Assembly: GCA_910586705.1 (NCBI GenBank)
Contig: CAJUJK010000031.1
Span: 1 to 45,314 of the forward strand
Direction of reading: 5' to 3'
Source: an uncultured Lachnospiraceae bacterium
Lineage (GTDB): Bacteria > Bacillota > Clostridia > Lachnospirales > Lachnospiraceae
Length of the DNA: 45,314 nt
Shown here: one piece after another, positions 42,287 to 45,314 of the stretch
How positions within the stretch are numbered: the first letter of the stretch is position 1
How the letters are laid out: every line of letters begins with the position of its first letter
Notes under the pieces: generated by a model
The model's input: the letters and a program-made list of their open reading frames with translations, nothing else
Told to the model about the DNA's origin: nothing
The model's database searches: none
Position numbers and translations under genes: made by a program

Positions 42287-43345
42287 CTAAACTTCCTCAT
42301 CCACCTCAATACCCTTGATATCCGCCTCGATCAGCTTCATCTTATTTAGAATATCTTTGATCTCCGCTTTTATGGAATCGCCAGAGCCAGCCACGTCCAT
42401 TCCTGCCTCCGCCATATCCTTTAAGAGACTGGCTTCCTCTCTGGCATCCTTCTCCTGCTCCCTGCGCGCTTCCTCCGCCTCGTGACTCTCCGCCCGGACT
42501 TCGTCAATTCTCGCCTCCATCAGCTCTTTCTGTTCCTTGCGGAGCTCGATCTTCTCCTCCTCGGCTTCCTTCTCCTCCGCCTTCTTCTCTTCTTCCTCGC
42601 GCGTCTCCTCGTAAGTCTCATCCACGTGGTCTTTGGCTTCATCAACCATCATACCCTGAATATCTTTACTTGCCTGCTCCATCACTTTTTGGGCATTATT
42701 CTGCGCGTCCGTCATCTCGTGGGACTTCAGACGTTCCTGCTTGATAGATCTGACTGCACCGTTATACGCCTCAAGAGCCGATTCCGCATTGCCTTCACGA
42801 ATCTTAAATATCTGTTCCTCGCCGTCAATTTCCAGACATCTCTGCTGGTATTCTGTCAGCGGTCTGCCCTCTAATTCCTTCAGTCTCTCACGTTCTTCTT
42901 CCGTAAAATCTAAATCTGCAAATTCACCGTTCCCGGGATAATACCGGCGCTCCAGAAGCTCCAGATCCTTCTGCTCCTGAGAATCCTTCTCCACGCCATA
43001 GCCTTCCCGCAGATTTTCTTTTCTGTCCCGGCATTCCAGAATTCTATCACGGTTCACCATAATCTCTTTTTTCTGCTCCCCCGCAAGCGCCTCATACTTC
43101 GCTATGCTCTGATCCGTCTTGCGGTCAGTATCCCATGCATTCTGCACAAACTCCATCGCCTTCTTCTGCGCCTGCTGCCTGCGAAGGGTAATGGGATCCT
43201 TATGCAGCGGCAGGTCCCCGGCAAAAATAGTCGCCTTTTTCTGCAGCTTTTCTCCCTTACGACCGCTCTCCGCAGCTCCATTCTCCTGCGTCTGAAGATT
43301 TGTATATATCATCTGGTTTTCATTGTTTCCCGCCTTAATCTGCAT
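42287..43345 (-). CDS. Unrecognised long coiled-coil protein, head of the candidate sigma-28 trio
   Basis: A 352-residue, highly charged protein. The N-terminal 30 residues are free of hydrophobic segments. Residues about 50-190 contain helices such as LRRQQAQKKAMEFVQNAWDT and the segment RPLTEYQQRCLEIDGEEQIF. Residues 245-315 are almost purely Glu/Lys/Arg coiled coil (EETREEEEKKAEEKEAEEEK). No family recognised. A ribosome site GGGGGAT precedes ATG. The promoter upstream has a sigma-28-like -10 box. It may be a cytoplasmic partner or a secreted structural rod; neither is established. Confidence 0.55.
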   Translation of the reverse strand: MQIKAGNNENQMIYTNLQTQENGAAESGRKGEKLQKKATIFAGDLPLHKDPITLRRQQAQKKAMEFVQNAWDTDRKTDQSIAKYEALAGEQKKEIMVNRDRILECRDRKENLREGYGVEKDSQEQKDLELLERRYYPGNGEFADLDFTEEERERLKELEGRPLTEYQQRCLEIDGEEQIFKIREGNAESALEAYNGAVRSIKQERLKSHEMTDAQNNAQKVMEQASKDIQGMMVDEAKDHVDETYEETREEEEKKAEEKEAEEEKIELRKEQKELMEARIDEVRAESHEAEEARREQEKDAREEASLLKDMAEAGMDVAGSGDSIKAEIKDILNKMKLIEADIKGIEVDEEV

Positions 43346-43409
43346 ACCCGATCCCCCTTATCCGATAACGCGTATATTTCCCCGATCAGTTACACATTCT
43401 ACATAGTAT

Positions 43410-43436
43410 GTATCGGCGCATTTCCCCGTTTCCTTA
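43410..43436 (-). promoter_or_regulatory. Sigma-28 (sigma-D)-like promoter of the coiled-coil gene
   Basis: On the minus strand TAAG (43433-43436), 15 bases, then GCCGATAC (43410-43417). The -10 box matches the sigma-D consensus at 7 of 8 positions and the -35 box at 3 of 4. The start codon is about 65 bases downstream. Confidence 0.55.
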
Positions 43437-43509
43437 AGAAGGGAAAAACGCCGTCTGTAACATAAATCCGCCGTTTCATGGCATACCCGCAGAAATACCT
43501 CTGACCATT

Positions 43510-43962
43510 TCACATATGAAGCGATTCCAGAAAAGCTTCACATCCTTCAAGCACATCCTTGTAAGTCACCTCAAAGTTCCCCGTATACCAAGGGTCTGCA
43601 ATCGCCCTGCCGCTCCCCGCAAACTCAAGCAGTTTGTAGATTTTATGCTCTGGGTCGCCGCCGGCAATCCGCTCCATGTTGCGGACATTGGCGTCATCCA
43701 TTCCGATCAAGTAATCAAAGTCCTGATAATCCCGTTTCGTCATCTGGCGTGCCCTGTGGGGAACGAGCGGGATTCCCTCCTGTCGCAGCTTGTTCACCGT
43801 GCCGTAGTGGGGTGGGTTGCCGATCTCCTCGCGGCTGGTGGCAGCGGAGTCGATGTGGAAGGAGGCGGACAAGCCTCTTTCCTTGACTAGGTGGGTGAGA
43901 AGGCTCTGGGCCATGGTACTGCGGCAGATGTTGCCGTGGCACACAAATAATATTTTTATCAT
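43510..43962 (-). CDS. Low-molecular-weight protein tyrosine phosphatase
   Basis: A 150-residue phosphatase of the LMW-PTP class. The P-loop VCHGNICRST holds the nucleophile C8, R14 and S15; the general acid is in ADPWYTGNF (D123). The core helix and the RQMTKRDYQDFDYLIGMDD segment are normal. It removes phosphate from tyrosine of bacterial protein kinases or arginine of stress proteins; the substrate is not known. AAAGGAG precedes the start. The integration scar of a second Tn916-like element lies just upstream. Confidence 0.95.
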   Translation of the reverse strand: MIKILFVCHGNICRSTMAQSLLTHLVKERGLSASFHIDSAATSREEIGNPPHYGTVNKLRQEGIPLVPHRARQMTKRDYQDFDYLIGMDDANVRNMERIAGGDPEHKIYKLLEFAGSGRAIADPWYTGNFEVTYKDVLEGCEAFLESLHM

Positions 43963-44078
43963 AACGCTAAAACTCCTTTATTTCCTGTATTTTCAAGGCT
44001 TGTAGCCGTTTTCATTGTTCTTGATTTCAAACATTTTTTCTTAGATTGTCACATATTTTCTTAGGTTTTCTTCTGCAA

Positions 44079-44119
44079 AAGTGGTAAAATGATTGGTAAA
44101 TTATTTCATTTTACCACTT
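44079..44119 (-). terminator. Perfect 14-bp hairpin downstream of the integrase remnant
   Basis: AAGTGGTAAAATGA (44079-44092) and TCATTTTACCACTT (44106-44119) are perfect inverted repeats with a 13-base loop. On the minus strand it follows the integrase remnant stop (44126) by six bases and is followed by TTGC. On the plus strand it is followed by GCCTTTTT. It may be the terminator or the edge of the degraded element. Confidence 0.6.
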
Positions 44120-44125
44120 GCCTTT

Positions 44126-44322
44126 TTACTCGCCCACTACACGCTGTAACTCGCTCTGCGCGTCCTCAAAATCCACATGGGTATAAGTGTTTAAGGTAAC
44201 GCTTAATACTTTTCAAGGATATGTTGCATGTATTTTTCCCAATGCAGGGCAACCATAGGCTTCTCATTCTTATCCAAGAATAAAAATCCTGCTTCTTTTA
44301 TCCCGTCTTTTTTCACTCATGG
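44126..44322 (-). pseudogene. Remnant of a second tyrosine integrase (internal deletion)
   Basis: Two frames are visible. Upstream: KKDGIKEAGFLFLDKNEKPM then VALHWEKYMQHILEKY. Downstream, after a deletion: VLSVTLNTYTHVDFEDAQSE and LQRVVGE to the stop at 44126. Together they give the C-terminal half of a Tn916-type integrase with the active-site Tyr (in NTYTHVD) but without the H-x-x-R box. Around 70 residues are lost at the join. The order xis then int (minus strand) matches the intact pair at 976-2481. Confidence 0.8.
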
Positions 44323-44407
44323 TTGTTCTGTCTTTCTGAAAAAGAGACCCAAACTCGTGATAATATACTAACACAAATCCAAGCCTCTTTCCATACCCAA
44401 CAGCTGT

Positions 44408-44581
44408 TTATACCACCGTTGCACGGTCTAAATATTCTTCAAACTTCTGCCGCTTGATCAAAATACGGTTGCCGTTCATAATGATAAAATCCGCTTCGGG
44501 GTGTTCGTCTGCTATCATACGCAGTTTGTTTTGTCCTATATGGTAATACTCCGCCACTTCTGTAACCGTCAGTACATCTCT
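44408..44581 (-). pseudogene. Remnant of a second excisionase
   Basis: An open frame without a start codon reads DVLTVTEVAEYYHIGQNKLR then MIADEHPEADFIIMNGNRIL and IKRQKFEEYLDRATVV before TAA. The HTH and the IMNGNR-IKR-FE-tail are Tn916 Xis features. The N-terminus is replaced by a stop (TAA at 44582-44584), so it is a fragment. It differs in sequence from the intact Xis, so it came from another element. Confidence 0.75.
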
Positions 44582-44640
44582 TTATTGGTCAGCAGGGCGA
44601 CAGTCACGTATTTTGTGATATAGGATGCCGCCTTTTCCGG

Positions 44641-44740
44641 GTGGGATGCCCCTATGACAACTCCCCAATGGAAAGCTATTATGGGACGTTCAAAGCGGAA
44701 TTCATCAGCAAACACCGTTTTTCAACAGACGAAGGACTAA
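44641..44740 (+). pseudogene. Fragment of an IS3-family transposase (DDE integrase)
   Basis: The frame VGCPYDNSPMESYYGTFKAE followed by FISKHRFSTDEG is the third catalytic block of IS3/IS150-type OrfB, containing the final E of the DDE triad. Both ends are truncated, so it is non-functional. It abuts the excisionase remnant. Confidence 0.8.
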
Positions 44741-44949
44741 AATGTCAAAACTCTTCCTTTGTAAGTGTTACAAAAAAGCTTGACCATCTCATTTGACTTC
44801 ACTCACTGCCAGCTCCCGATCCCGCCGTCAGCCGGCTGTTTTGAAACACTGATCCTCAACGCGTGTTCCATGCCCATCTCCTCCATTTCCGAAGAGCTGC
44901 TGCCTTTATCGGGTGTTCATGTCATCCGTATCTTTTTAGGGTGCTTTGC

Positions 44950-44978
44950 GCCACTTTTCCTTCAAGTGGCATTTTTTT
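44950..44978 (+). terminator. Intrinsic terminator
   Basis: GCCACTT and AAGTGGC form a 7-bp stem with a seven-base loop, followed by a T-run. No intact plus-strand gene precedes it; it may belong to a deleted gene. The stretch 44742-44949 holds no recognisable gene. Confidence 0.7.
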
Positions 44979-45006
44979 AATAAGCAGTATTTTCCTCTTT
45001 TTAAGC

Positions 45007-45053
45007 AAAAAAAGCGCACTGCAATCCACATTTATCGTGAAAACCAGTACGCT
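45007..45053 (-). terminator. Intrinsic terminator on the minus strand
   Basis: On the minus strand AAAGCGTACTG pairs with CAGTGCGCTTT (one G-T pair) around a loop of about 21 bases, followed by a T-run. The gene it serves would lie to the right (45060-45265), where I see no frame of size. Confidence 0.6.
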
Positions 45054-45265
45054 TTCTAATATGTAATCGCATTTCTTTTACTTTTTAATGTGATATGGGA
45101 ATTCCAATACAAGGAATGTATTATCAAAATTCCGTTTTCTCAAAATCAGCTTAACAACTTTTTTTGAATCTTTATCGTAACCCCTGCACTTATAACAACC
45201 GGAAAAAAGTAGGTAGCTGCCCTATACAAAACTAACGAAGAAGTTGCTGGCACACGCCCTATATT

Positions 45266-45314
45266 GTAACGCGGCGAAATAAAATACCCATCTACTGTAG
45301 CTTTCCTGCAGATT
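45266..45314 (+). mobile_element. Terminus of an insertion sequence (same type as at 1-52), cut by the window edge
   Basis: GTAACGCGGC starts at 45266 and points out of the window. It is the inverted copy of the terminus at 43-52. The subterminal word CGAAATAAAAT is shared with the left end. Flank TATATT precedes it. The stretch 45060-45265 before it holds no recognisable gene. Confidence 0.5.

Noticed and set aside
1..45314. CRISPR arrays, rRNA and tRNA genes, known riboswitches
   Set aside because: No regularly spaced direct repeats, no rRNA signature and no cloverleaf-like sequence or known riboswitch core were recognised on either strand.

Overview
The window looks like a chromosomal segment of a Gram-positive, low-to-mid GC anaerobe, most likely a member of the Lachnospiraceae (Clostridia). 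The reasons are AGGAGG-type ribosome binding sites, sigma-A promoters with TATAAT boxes, Tn916-type Int/Xis pairs, a stand-alone RelQ-like alarmone synthetase, a GH43 arabinanase lipoprotein and an aldo/keto reductase-ferredoxin fusion. No rRNA, tRNA or CRISPR array was seen. Both ends run into the same kind of insertion-sequence terminus (GTAACGCGGC, pointing outward), so the window probably is a contig that stops in a repeated IS.

Layout. (1) 1-800: a YefM/YoeB toxin-antitoxin pair whose toxin is cut off by the left IS end. (2) About 976-23,490: an integrative element read almost entirely on the minus strand. It has a tyrosine integrase and excisionase at its left edge. Next comes a HerA/VirD4-like ATPase with two unrecognised partner genes, driven by a candidate promoter whose spacer contains ten consecutive G. 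A DNA-processing block follows (Rad52-like annealing protein, YqaJ exonuclease, DUF932 and DUF5688 proteins, AEP-type primase fused to a helicase). Then come small HTH, membrane and YubB-like genes and a WYL regulator. The block ends in an unusual four-gene cluster (YkgJ-type Cys protein, TerB-like protein, HNH/glycine-zipper protein, Sel1/glycine-zipper protein). No relaxase or type IV secretion channel is visible, so it may be a mobilizable element or use an unrecognised transfer route. The right attachment site could not be fixed. (3) 23.5-24.7 kb: accessory debris: a lone antitoxin with a decayed ParE/RelE toxin, and a Uma2 nuclease.

(4) 25.0-43.9 kb: chromosomal backbone. On the minus strand lie ligA, an RluF-type pseudouridine synthase, an SGNH hydrolase with an MBOAT acyltransferase (cell-surface O-acylation), rsmF and a GH3-family protein. 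On the plus strand is putP, then a TTG-started ArsR-like regulator that faces a GH43 arabinanase lipoprotein. These are followed by a small alarmone synthetase and a divergent aldo/keto reductase-ferredoxin fusion. Three unrecognised minus-strand genes come next (40.6-43.3 kb). Two of them are preceded by sequences matching the sigma-28 (sigma-D) flagellar promoter, and one has a FliD-like C-terminal segment, suggesting an undescribed part of the motility regulon. A low-molecular-weight tyrosine phosphatase closes the block.

(5) 44.1-45.3 kb: scar of a second Tn916-like element (integrase and excisionase fragments in the same order as the intact pair), an IS3-type transposase fragment, and the right IS end.
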